Source: Anaerococcus porci
GTDB lineage: Bacteria; Bacillota; Clostridia; Tissierellales; Peptoniphilaceae
DNA length: 50,260 nucleotides
Direction of reading: 5' to 3'
Assembly (NCBI RefSeq): GCF_009696575.1
Contig: NZ_VULQ01000014.1
Location: forward strand, 1-50,260
The position numbers and the translations under genes were made by a program. Below are positions 44,066-50,260 of this stretch, one piece after another (within the stretch, counting starts at the first letter, position 1; the number at the start of each line of letters is the position of its first letter). Below the pieces are notes generated by a model that had not been told where the DNA came from, did no database searches, and was given only the letters and a program-made list of their open reading frames with translations.

Positions 44066-45655
44066 TTATTTAATCATTTGTTGCTTCAATTTATTTTTAT
44101 CTATCTTTCCAACGCTTGTTAATGGCCATTGATCAACATACTGTACTTCATCCGGTAACTTAAAAGAAGCAAGTCCTCTTTCTACCAAATAATTCCTTAT
44201 ATCTCTAAGCGTAAGAACGGTACTCCCCTTCAAAATAAATACACCTATTTTTTCTCCGAGAGTCTCATCGGGTATGCCAACAATTTGCACTTCTCTAATA
44301 TTCTTATTTGTAAGCAAAATATTTTCCAACTCAGAAGGAACTATTTTTTCTCCAGCACGATTTATCATCTCCAACACACGACCAACAATTTTATAATTGT
44401 CTCCATATAACTTAGCGGCTCTATCTCCTGTTCTTAAAAAACATTCTTCTGTAAACTGAGTATCATTTAGTTTTGATGAATCATAATATTCCAAAATAGT
44501 ATATGGTCCCCTAACTATTAGCTCTCCAAAATCTCCATCAGAAACCTCTTTCCCGTTTTCATCAACAATACGAGCTTCGTCAAACTCACTTAACTTCTTC
44601 CCTTGAGTATATAATCTGTCATAATCATCGTCCAAAACCCTAGAGCAAGTAATCAACGACTCACTCATGCCATATAATTGCAATAATTTACAATTAAATT
44701 CTTCCTGAATCTTTTTTGCTAAGTTAGAATCAAGAACAGATCCACCTATCTGTATATACTTCAAACTGCTGATATCAGCATCATCATTTTTAAGATATTC
44801 TATACACATATTAGCTAAAGTAGGTACCAATGCCATAATGCTAATTTCCTGTTCCTCAATCAAAGGTATTATTTCATCAGGACTGGATACTCTACAAGTA
44901 ACCACCTTACCACCTTTTGACAATGTCCCAATCATTCCCGGACAACAAAGTGCAAATTTATGGCTCATAGGTAAAGCTGCCAAATACACTGTATCTTCAT
45001 TCATATCCGTTGCATTTGCCAATTCTTTTGCTAAATATATAAATTCACAATGCCTATTAGGTATTAGTTTAGGAAAGCCGGTTGTACCTCCTGACAATAA
45101 AAATATAGCAGTTTCCTTATAATCTAACTCTTCGGCAAATTTATTTTTTCTATTTTGTCTTAAAGCACATAATTTCTCATATTTCTCTGTTTCGCCAATC
45201 AAATAAACTTGTAAATCTTCTTTCGTATCTTCTATAATACTAGACACCATATCTTCATATGAAAATCCTAAGTACCTGTTAATTCCAATATATGCTTTTG
45301 CATTTGTTTTATTTAAAATTCCCTTAACTTCAGAATATCTATGACCCATCAAGATAATTACAGGAATCACTCCTATACTCATCATTGCAAATAAAATTAT
45401 AATGAATTCTTTACTATTAGGAAGTTGAAATAATACTTTATCTCCCTTACAGAAGCCTTGATTTAAAAGTCCATTAGCATAACAATCCACTTCATCTTTA
45501 AGTTGTCTATATGTCAATTCTTCATTTTCATCTACAACTGCTACTCTATCGGCGTATGTATTTGACCACATTTTCAAATGTTCGCTAACGGTTAGATGCT
45601 CCCAAACATTTTTGTCATAAAAGTTGATTAATTGTCTCTTAATCTCTAAATTCAT
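44066..45655 (-). CDS. Aryl-acid AMP ligase (DhbE/EntE/YbtE family)
   Basis: A 529-residue stand-alone adenylation enzyme that activates an aryl acid and loads the ArCP of the next protein. Visible motifs: LSGGTTGFPKLIPN, TGDRA, INRAGEKI, and the catalytic lysine in SVGKID near the C-terminus. In the aryl pocket the family motif HNxPLxxPG reads HKFALCCPG: the Asn that contacts the carboxylate and 2-hydroxyl in DhbE (Asn235) is Lys, Tyr236 is Phe, and Ser240 is Cys. The Phe and Cys are salicylate-type; the Lys is unusual. No aryl-acid synthase is encoded nearby, so the acid must come from elsewhere. It starts 18 bases after the phosphopantetheinyl transferase gene. Confidence 0.9.
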   Translation of the reverse strand: MNLEIKRQLINFYDKNVWEHLTVSEHLKMWSNTYADRVAVVDENEELTYRQLKDEVDCYANGLLNQGFCKGDKVLFQLPNSKEFIIILFAMMSIGVIPVIILMGHRYSEVKGILNKTNAKAYIGINRYLGFSYEDMVSSIIEDTKEDLQVYLIGETEKYEKLCALRQNRKNKFAEELDYKETAIFLLSGGTTGFPKLIPNRHCEFIYLAKELANATDMNEDTVYLAALPMSHKFALCCPGMIGTLSKGGKVVTCRVSSPDEIIPLIEEQEISIMALVPTLANMCIEYLKNDDADISSLKYIQIGGSVLDSNLAKKIQEEFNCKLLQLYGMSESLITCSRVLDDDYDRLYTQGKKLSEFDEARIVDENGKEVSDGDFGELIVRGPYTILEYYDSSKLNDTQFTEECFLRTGDRAAKLYGDNYKIVGRVLEMINRAGEKIVPSELENILLTNKNIREVQIVGIPDETLGEKIGVFILKGSTVLTLRDIRNYLVERGLASFKLPDEVQYVDQWPLTSVGKIDKNKLKQQMIK

Positions 45656-45673
45656 AATATTTGCCCTACCTTT

Positions 45674-46348
45674 TTAATAGCATAATGCAAAAACAAATTT
45701 TTCTTTTTCAAAAATTAAAATCTCCTTTTGAATATCATTTTCTTTATCTATAACTTTCATTACATTATTATTTTTATTAATAACATCAACTGTTTCCAAA
45801 TTTTGAATTAAGCCGACTCCTTTATATTTTAAATAAGCTTCTTTAGAAACCCAATATTTGTAAAAGTCCTTCAGACCTAATATTTTTTCATTGTTAATAA
45901 AAAAATTATTCTTAATTTCACTATAATCTATATTTCTTTCTATATTTTCAATATCAACTCCTATATCATTTCTTGAGAAAGCTACTATTGAAAATCCTGT
46001 GGTATGTGATATATTAAAATGTAAATTCAAATGATTTCTAATATATGGTTTATTATATTTACCGTAACGCCATCTAATCTCTTCGCATTTTAGTTTCTCA
46101 ATTTTAGAAAATAGCAAGTTTACTATTGCTTTTGTTACAGCATAATTAATTCTGTCACTTTCTTTTCTATACTTCCACATAATTTCAATTTGATCTTTAC
46201 TTAAATATGGAATACATTCACTTATAATTCCATAACTATTTGTTTCTACAGCAACTACTGCTATACAATCATCATGTATAAATTGAACTACCTCATTAAT
46301 GTCATATTTTGTTAGTTCTGTATTTTTAATTATTTTTAACGTTTTCAT
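45674..46348 (-). CDS. Sfp-type 4'-phosphopantetheinyl transferase
   Basis: A 224-residue enzyme that attaches the phosphopantetheine arm of CoA to the carrier-protein serines of the assembly line. Signature motifs: IGVDIENIER (magnesium and CoA binding) and the second motif FYKYWVSKEAYLKYKGVG. An RWRYGKYNKPYI segment and an NLHFNISHT stretch match the Sfp core. The gene overlaps the thioesterase gene by 23 bases. It can serve the ArCP, the two PCPs of the HMWP2-like protein, the split-module PCP and the PchF-like PCP. Confidence 0.9.
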   Translation of the reverse strand: MKTLKIIKNTELTKYDINEVVQFIHDDCIAVVAVETNSYGIISECIPYLSKDQIEIMWKYRKESDRINYAVTKAIVNLLFSKIEKLKCEEIRWRYGKYNKPYIRNHLNLHFNISHTTGFSIVAFSRNDIGVDIENIERNIDYSEIKNNFFINNEKILGLKDFYKYWVSKEAYLKYKGVGLIQNLETVDVINKNNNVMKVIDKENDIQKEILIFEKEKFVFALCY

Positions 46349-47084
46349 TAATATAGCTTTTTATTTCCCTTATAACCATTTCAGTAGATGTATTTACAAA
46401 CATATGCTTGCCATCTATATATTTATAGACGAATTCTTTTGTTGTATAATCTTGCCATTTTTTAAGTTCTTCTAATTTCATTTCTTGATCTTTATCTCCC
46501 ATAAGTCCAAGTATGGGACTTTCTAATTTTTCATGTTTTGTATCTTTATAGTCCTCGTCTATTACAAAATCTGCTCTAAGTGTCGGTAAAAAAATTGAAA
46601 TTAATTCTTTATTATCTAATATCTCTTTCGGAGTTCCCTCATATCTTCTTAGACCTTCTATAAATCCCTCATCATTTAGATGATAAATTGGGTTTGGTTC
46701 TTTATATAGTGGAGCTCGCCCTGCTGAAATTATTATCCCTCTTGGGTTTACATAATCAGACTTTTTGATTCTTAAAGCAAGTTCATAGACAATCTTTGTT
46801 CCCATGCTATGTCCAAATAAAAAGTAAGGTTTTTCAAAATCAAAATTTTCTTTCATATCATTGAATAACTCTTCCACTAAAACATTTATATCACTTATAG
46901 CCTTTTCAGAGAATCTATTTTCTCTGCCAGGATACTGTGCCACGTAAAGTCTAGTATCATCAAATTTATCTGCCCATTTTCTAAATGCGGATACTCCACC
47001 TCCTGCAAACGGAAATATAACAAGGCTAGCTTTAATATTATTTTCGTCTAATTCTTTATTTAGTATTTCAAAATTTTTTGACAT
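46326..47084 (-). CDS. Type II thioesterase
   Basis: A 252-residue external thioesterase of the GrsT/YbtT family. The N-terminus has FPFAGGGVSAFRKW, the nucleophile elbow is FGHSMG, the acid follows in MGDKDQEM, and the histidine is in GKHMFVN. These enzymes remove misprimed or stalled acyl groups from NRPS carrier proteins. This is the first gene of the long minus-strand operon; an iron-box-like palindrome and promoter lie just upstream. AAGGTG precedes the ATG at 47084. Confidence 0.9.
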   Translation of the reverse strand: MSKNFEILNKELDENNIKASLVIFPFAGGGVSAFRKWADKFDDTRLYVAQYPGRENRFSEKAISDINVLVEELFNDMKENFDFEKPYFLFGHSMGTKIVYELALRIKKSDYVNPRGIIISAGRAPLYKEPNPIYHLNDEGFIEGLRRYEGTPKEILDNKELISIFLPTLRADFVIDEDYKDTKHEKLESPILGLMGDKDQEMKLEELKKWQDYTTKEFVYKYIDGKHMFVNTSTEMVIREIKSYINENVKNN

Positions 47085-47109
47085 AAATTCACCTTTTAAT
47101 TCATTCTTT

Positions 47110-47125
47110 GTTAGCGATAGCTAAC
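47110..47125. promoter_or_regulatory. DtxR/IdeR-box-like operator of the metallophore operon
   Basis: GTTAGC-GATA-GCTAAC is a perfect 6+6 inverted repeat with a four-base centre, flanked by AAGG on the minus strand. It resembles the DtxR consensus TTAGGTTAGSCTAACCTAA, with a longer spacer. It lies immediately downstream of the -10 element, where bound repressor would block initiation. A DtxR-type gene sits next door. Confidence 0.7.
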
Positions 47126-47133
47126 CTTAATTT

Positions 47134-47162
47134 ATTATATACTATTTGATAACATTTATCAA
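47134..47162 (-). promoter_or_regulatory. Promoter of the metallophore biosynthesis operon
   Basis: On the minus strand, TTGATA (47157-47162), a 17-base spacer and TATAAT (47134-47139) form a near-ideal vegetative promoter. The expected start is near 47127, inside or next to the operator palindrome, leaving a leader of about 43 bases before the thioesterase ATG. No other clear promoter is visible for the next 23 kb. Confidence 0.75.
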
Positions 47163-47240
47163 TAGGTTTTTGATCTTTTTTGTAAAATAATTAAAAAAAA
47201 TAGCATAAAAAACTTATTTAAAAGTAATCTATGCTATATA

Positions 47241-47612
47241 TTATAAAGTTTCATTAAAATGTTTTTTTAGTTTTTCAAAAGTTTCATCTGAAATAACATG
47301 TTCTATAAGGCAAGCTTCGGCTTCTGCTTGTTTAGGATTAACTCCAAGTTTAATGAATACACCAGTAAGATACATATGCTTTTTATACATCTTTTCACAA
47401 AATTTTTTTGATTCGTCTGTTAAACGAATTATTTTATCATCTCCATAAGTTATCCTGCCTTTACTTTCAAGTTTTTTTAGCATTCTTGTAACCGTCGGCC
47501 TTTTATAATCCAAAAAGTTAGCAAGATCTATATTTCTAACCTCTTCATTTTCCAAAGATAAAATATATATGGCTTCTAAATAATTTTCTTCAGCAAATTC
47601 CCTGTGTAAAAT
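47241..47612 (-). CDS. DtxR-family metal-dependent repressor with a probable ATT start
   Basis: About 123 residues: the winged-helix domain (AEENYLEAIYIL, IDLANFLDYKRPTVTRMLKKLE) and the metal/dimer domain. The metal-site pattern CLIEHVISDE matches Cys102-Glu105-His106 of DtxR, and a His is present at KKHMYL. Glu83 is replaced by Thr and the SH3-like third domain is missing, so this is a short form. The upstream frame starts after a TAA, and the only codon properly spaced (eight bases) from GAGGGGG is ATT at 47610-47612. The TTG at 47555 would delete the first helix. A related half-site, TTGTTAGTGAT, at 47633-47643 suggests self-regulation. It should repress the operon when iron is plentiful. 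Confidence 0.8.
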   Translation of the reverse strand: MLHREFAEENYLEAIYILSLENEEVRNIDLANFLDYKRPTVTRMLKKLESKGRITYGDDKIIRLTDESKKFCEKMYKKHMYLTGVFIKLGVNPKQAEAEACLIEHVISDETFEKLKKHFNETL

Positions 47613-47726
47613 AAATTACGCCCCCTCTTAAATTGTTAGTGATTAAGAATTTAATTAAATATTTTGAAATTTGATAATTTAAAATATTTTTTAACATCAT
47701 ACATATTATTATAGTTGTAAAAGTCT

Positions 47727-47849
47727 CTATTTCAAAGTAAATTTTTCAATTATAGCAATTATAGCAATTATAGCAAGCACAGTAAGTGCATATGCACTTA
47801 CTAAAAATGGAATAAGAATACTACGATTATATCGCTTATTTTTTTCCAT
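47727..47849 (-). CDS. Small membrane protein, about 40 residues (uncertain)
   Basis: An open frame beginning MEKNKRYNRSILIPFLVSAY, with one long hydrophobic helix (LTVLAIIAIIAIIEKF) and a basic end. Upstream, GGGGATATTCCCC forms a small palindrome at about 47860-47872. The helix is partly encoded by a short tandem repeat (AATTATAGC, three times). No strong ribosome site precedes the ATG at 47849; the longer frame to 47909 has none either. It may be a small element protein or a chance frame. Confidence 0.35.
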   Translation of the reverse strand: MEKNKRYNRSILIPFLVSAYALTVLAIIAIIAIIEKFTLK

Positions 47850-48020
47850 TTTACTTGTTGGGGAATATCCCCAAACCCCTAAATTTATAATAATTAAATT
47901 CATCAACAAACTCTTATAATAGCTTCAACGTAAACTTGAATATTATCTCAAAAAATGATAAAATATAAGCAATAAAAAAATAAATCAGGAGATTTCCAGA
48001 CGAAATATATAGAATAAATT

Positions 48021-48068
48021 AAACCTGTAAGTCAAGTTATCCTACTTGAATTTACAGGTTTTTCTTTT
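48021..48068 (+). terminator. Strong hairpin with T-run upstream of mobC
   Basis: AAACCTGTAAGTCAAGT and ACTTGAATTTACAGGTTT form a 17-bp stem with one mismatch or bulge and a six-base loop, followed by TTTCTTTTTT. It looks like a plus-strand rho-independent terminator. With no plus-strand gene upstream, it may be a leader attenuator for mobC or part of the transfer origin. Confidence 0.55.
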
Positions 48069-48174
48069 TTATTTCGATTAATAAATTTATTAGGAAGACA
48101 AGCTTCAAGGAGGTTTACTACGAGCTCTATCTATACAATTATTATCCCATAAGAAAGAGGGATTGAGAACAAAA

Positions 48175-48201
48175 TGTAGTATTTATTACTACAACTATAA
48201 T
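48175..48201 (+). promoter_or_regulatory. mobC promoter with overlapping inverted repeat
   Basis: TGTAGTA, a five-base spacer and TACTACA form a perfect 7-bp inverted repeat (48175-48193), directly before TATAAT (48196-48201). No good -35 is present, so activation or repression through the repeat is likely. MobC self-repression is plausible. A GAGGAGG ribosome site follows before ATG 48220. Confidence 0.5.
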
Positions 48202-48219
48202 ATACGAGGAGGTTAAATT

Positions 48220-48588
48220 ATGACAAGTAGATTTAGAAATAACGGAATTTATTTAATGTTATCTGACGAGGAGTTAGAATTGCTAAATGAAAAATATAAA
48301 GCATCTAAGTGTAAAACTCTTAGGCAATTTATTATGAAATGTATTTTAGAAAAAGATATTTATGTATTAGATATGGATGTCTTTCGTAAAATGTCAACAA
48401 ATATAAGTCGTACTTCAAATAATATAAATCAAATTGCTAAAAGAGTAAATACTACATCAATTATATATAAAGATGATGTAGAAGATTTAAAAAGCTTATT
48501 AGAAAATCAAGCGAAAGATATTTTCTCTATGCGTAAAAAAATATACTCTCTTACTAATTCTAATAGCATAAATACGGAGAAAGAATAA
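48220..48588 (+). CDS. mobC: MobC-like relaxosome accessory protein
   Basis: A 122-residue cytosolic protein. The N-terminus (TSRFRNNGIYLMLSDEELELLNEKY) is a ribbon-helix-helix-like DNA-binding part. The conserved MobC core NISRTSNNINQIAKRVN follows, then a C-terminal coiled coil. These proteins help the relaxase open oriT. The stop overlaps the relaxase start (TAATG), so the pair is translationally coupled. It reads away from the metallophore genes. Confidence 0.85.
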   Translation: MTSRFRNNGIYLMLSDEELELLNEKYKASKCKTLRQFIMKCILEKDIYVLDMDVFRKMSTNISRTSNNINQIAKRVNTTSIIYKDDVEDLKSLLENQAKDIFSMRKKIYSLTNSNSINTEKE

Positions 48589-49958
48589 TGGCTATTACTA
48601 AAATTCACCCTATAAAATCTACCTTAAAAGCAGCACTTGATTATATTATGAATAGTGATAAAACAGATGAAAAAATTCTAATTTCCTCCCTAAACTGTAA
48701 CCCTATAACTGCTCATTTAGAATTTGAACAAACAAAAATAGAATGTAATTCTAAAGCAAAAGTTTTGGCAAGACATTTAATTCAATCTTTTTTCCCTGGA
48801 GAAACTACTGCTGAAGAGGCCCATCAAATAGGTATAGAACTATGCGATAAAATCTTAAAAAGAAAGTATGAATATGTTCTTACTACCCATATAGATAAGG
48901 GACATATTCACAATCATATACTATTTAATAATGTTTCTTTTGAAACTGGTAAAGCATATCAAAGTAATAAAAAAACTTACCACCAAATTAGAAATCATAG
49001 TGATGATTTATGTAGAAAGTATAAGCTATCAGTTATAGATGAAGATTATGCAAAATTTAAAGAAAAGTATAAAACCAATGGAAAGTCCTACAAAGAATAT
49101 GTTGAATTTAAGAAAGGAAAATCTTGGAAACATAAACTTCAAATTGCTATTGATCATGCTATTAATAAAACAAATAGCTATGAGGATTTCTTAAAGCTTA
49201 TGGAAGAATATGGCTATGAAATTAAACTTGGAAAATATCTTTCTTTCAGACATAAAGAACAAGGAGAAAAAGGGCGATTCATTCGTGCGAGGGAAACTAC
49301 TCTTGGAAAAGATTATACAAAAGAGAAAATAAAAGAAAGAATTGAAAATAAGGTAAATGAAAATTACAAAAATAGTGAAGTATATTATGCTAAAAAATCT
49401 TATAAGAAATTTGATAATATAATAGATATGGAAGGCAATGAAAAGGTTAAATCTTCTAAAGGTTATGAAATATGGGCAAGAAAACATAACATGAATACTA
49501 TGGCAAATACCTTAAATCAGCTTAGAAAATATGGTCTATCATCTAGTATGGATTTAGAAAATAAACTTCAAGAGGAGGCTGTTAATAGGCAAAAAATTTT
49601 AAATAAAATTAAGGATATAGAGAGAGTTATGAGCGAAATTTACACAGCTATTGAAGACATTAACACTATAAAAATAAATAAGGTTATCTATAGAACCTAT
49701 AAAGAAAATCCAAATGATAAAGATTTTTATAGTGAATATAAGCCTCAAATTATCGCATATGAAAAAGCAATAAATACTTTAGAAAAGTGTCAATATAAAA
49801 ATCCAAGTATAAAAGAGTTATCAAATTTATATGATGAATACAAAAATAAAAAAGATATTCTTATGGATGACTACGCCAACGAGAATATCTTGATAAATGA
49901 ATTGACTCAATTAAGAAAGAATACTGATAAGTATATTTATAATGAATTATATAAGTAA
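48588..49958 (+). CDS. MOBP-type relaxase (mobilisation nuclease)
   Basis: A 456-residue relaxase. The N-terminus MAITKIHPIKSTLKAALDYIMN and the metal-binding motif HIDKGHIHNHILFN (three histidines) are classical for the Tn1549/CTn-type relaxase family. A Tyr near residue 18 (ALDYIMN) is the likely nucleophile position. The second half (from about 190) is a Lys-rich domain with coiled coils. Relaxases nick oriT and lead the strand into the recipient. Together with MobC this makes the element mobilisable. No type IV secretion genes are in the window, so it is either a mobilisable island or part of a larger ICE that continues past the right IS. Confidence 0.88.
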   Translation: MAITKIHPIKSTLKAALDYIMNSDKTDEKILISSLNCNPITAHLEFEQTKIECNSKAKVLARHLIQSFFPGETTAEEAHQIGIELCDKILKRKYEYVLTTHIDKGHIHNHILFNNVSFETGKAYQSNKKTYHQIRNHSDDLCRKYKLSVIDEDYAKFKEKYKTNGKSYKEYVEFKKGKSWKHKLQIAIDHAINKTNSYEDFLKLMEEYGYEIKLGKYLSFRHKEQGEKGRFIRARETTLGKDYTKEKIKERIENKVNENYKNSEVYYAKKSYKKFDNIIDMEGNEKVKSSKGYEIWARKHNMNTMANTLNQLRKYGLSSSMDLENKLQEEAVNRQKILNKIKDIERVMSEIYTAIEDINTIKINKVIYRTYKENPNDKDFYSEYKPQIIAYEKAINTLEKCQYKNPSIKELSNLYDEYKNKKDILMDDYANENILINELTQLRKNTDKYIYNELYK

Positions 49959-50002
49959 GGATCTGGTGTATCAGCTTTCTCTGGTAGTGTGAAAAGTTTT
50001 GT

Positions 50003-50040
50003 ATATCAGCCCTCCTGATAGGATGTGGCTGATATTTTTT
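50003..50040 (+). terminator. Rho-independent terminator of the mobC-relaxase operon
   Basis: ATATCAGCC, a 15-base loop and GGCTGATAT form a perfect 9-bp stem followed by a T6 run. It lies about 45 bases after the relaxase stop. Confidence 0.85.
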
Positions 50041-50133
50041 CAATATAACCCCTCATTTTTTCTTAAAGACAACCAATAAAAAAATACAGGAGGCAGACTA
50101 AAACCTGCCCCCTATAATCTTTTACCTTTCTAT

Positions 50134-50260
50134 GAGACTGTGTAAAGTTTTGTGTATAGAAACCTCCTGATTAGGGTAAAGAAAAACTAACCAGGAGGAA
50201 TTTTTATGCCAAGAAAAAGACCGGAAACAAGAAGAAGTAAAATAGCAAAAATGTTAATTG
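50134..50260 (+). mobile_element. IS256-family insertion sequence, 5' end only (right copy)
   Basis: It starts with GAGACTGTGTAAAGTTTT, the same terminus as the left copy at 397, then an AGGAGGAATTTTT leader and the transposase start. It lies in inverse orientation to the left copy, and its sequence leaves the window at 50260. The insertion lies just after the relaxase terminator, so the relaxase gene itself was not interrupted. Confidence 0.8.
50206..50260 (+). CDS. IS256-family transposase, N-terminus only
   Basis: Only 18 codons are visible before the window ends (MPRKRPETRRSKIAKMLI). They match the start of the left transposase (MPRKKPETKLNKISKMLI) at most positions, and the ribosome site and leader are nearly identical. 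Whether this copy is intact cannot be seen. If it is, it could supply transposase in trans for the broken left copy. Confidence 0.7.
   Translation, partial: MPRKRPETRRSKIAKMLI

Larger units (their letters stand above)
47850..48219. other. Gene-free region upstream of mobC, likely to contain the transfer origin
   Basis: No coding frame was seen. It holds the GGGGATATTCCCC palindrome, the hairpin at 48021-48068, and the promoter-proximal repeat at 48175-48193. In MobC/relaxase modules oriT commonly lies directly upstream of mobC, so it is expected here, but no nic site can be assigned by eye. Confidence 0.4.

Noticed and set aside
47740-47775. CRISPR or other repeat array at the AATTATAGC repeats
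   Set aside because: There are only three short direct copies without spacers, and they lie inside a short hydrophobic frame.
48021-48068. Small RNA gene
   Set aside because: The hairpin with T-run is fully explained as a terminator or attenuator, and no promoter lies close upstream.

Overview
The window is very AT-rich. Protein motifs, AGA-rich codon use and strong AGGAGG ribosome-binding sites point to a low-GC anaerobic Firmicute. A CD1871A-type CXXC / 4Fe-4S / TlpA cassette at the left suggests an anaerobic coccus of the Peptoniphilus/Anaerococcus kind (inference). Most of the window (about 7.2-50 kb) looks like a mobile element, or a large piece of one, whose cargo is a nonribosomal metallophore (siderophore) system. 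The gene order and enzyme set recall the equibactin locus of Streptococcus equi ICESe2 and the yersiniabactin/pyochelin family (from memory, not a database search).

Layout. 1-397: end of an IS256-type insertion sequence on the minus strand, with a frameshifted transposase. 0.7-2.7 kb: a redox cassette (TlpA-like lipoprotein, polyferredoxin-like membrane protein, CXXC microprotein). 2.8-7.2 kb: a graveyard. It holds a response regulator with two in-frame stops, a histidine kinase with a start-proximal frameshift and a lost stop, an HTH/symporter chimera, and an ABC ATPase fragment cut at Walker A. An intact methyltransferase survives there. 7.3-14.5 kb: Fic protein, three tandem large serine recombinases, a 55-residue acidic protein and a sigma-like regulator. 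14.8-23.4 kb, minus strand: MATE exporter, ECF ATPase remnant, two YbtP/YbtQ-like ABC half-transporters, an ECF transporter (A, T, S) and a TetR regulator. 23.5-47.1 kb: one minus-strand biosynthetic operon. 47.2-47.6 kb: DtxR-type regulator. 48.2-50.0 kb, plus strand: MobC and relaxase. 50134 to the end: start of a second IS256-type element, inverted relative to the first.

How the genes fit together. In transcription order the operon encodes a type II thioesterase, Sfp-type phosphopantetheinyl transferase, aryl-acid AMP ligase, an HMWP2-like NRPS (ArCP-Cy-A[MT-like]-PCP-Cy-PCP), thiazolinyl imide reductase, free-standing Cy domain, degenerate-MT-PCP protein, saccharopine-dehydrogenase-like reductase, second thiazolinyl imide reductase, PchF-like NRPS (Cy-A[MT]-PCP-TE), a reductase-like/methyltransferase fusion and an alpha/beta hydrolase. 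No polyketide synthase and no salicylate or DHB synthase is visible. Four Cy domains and four PCPs downstream of the ArCP predict an aryl-capped chain of up to four Cys-derived heterocycles. The A domain of the PchF-like protein has lost its catalytic lysine and several motif glycines, so the single good cysteine A domain of the HMWP2-like protein probably loads every PCP. A sigma-A-type promoter with a DtxR-box-like palindrome lies just upstream of the operon, which indicates iron repression. The transport genes presumably export and recapture the product.

No tRNA, rRNA or CRISPR array was seen.
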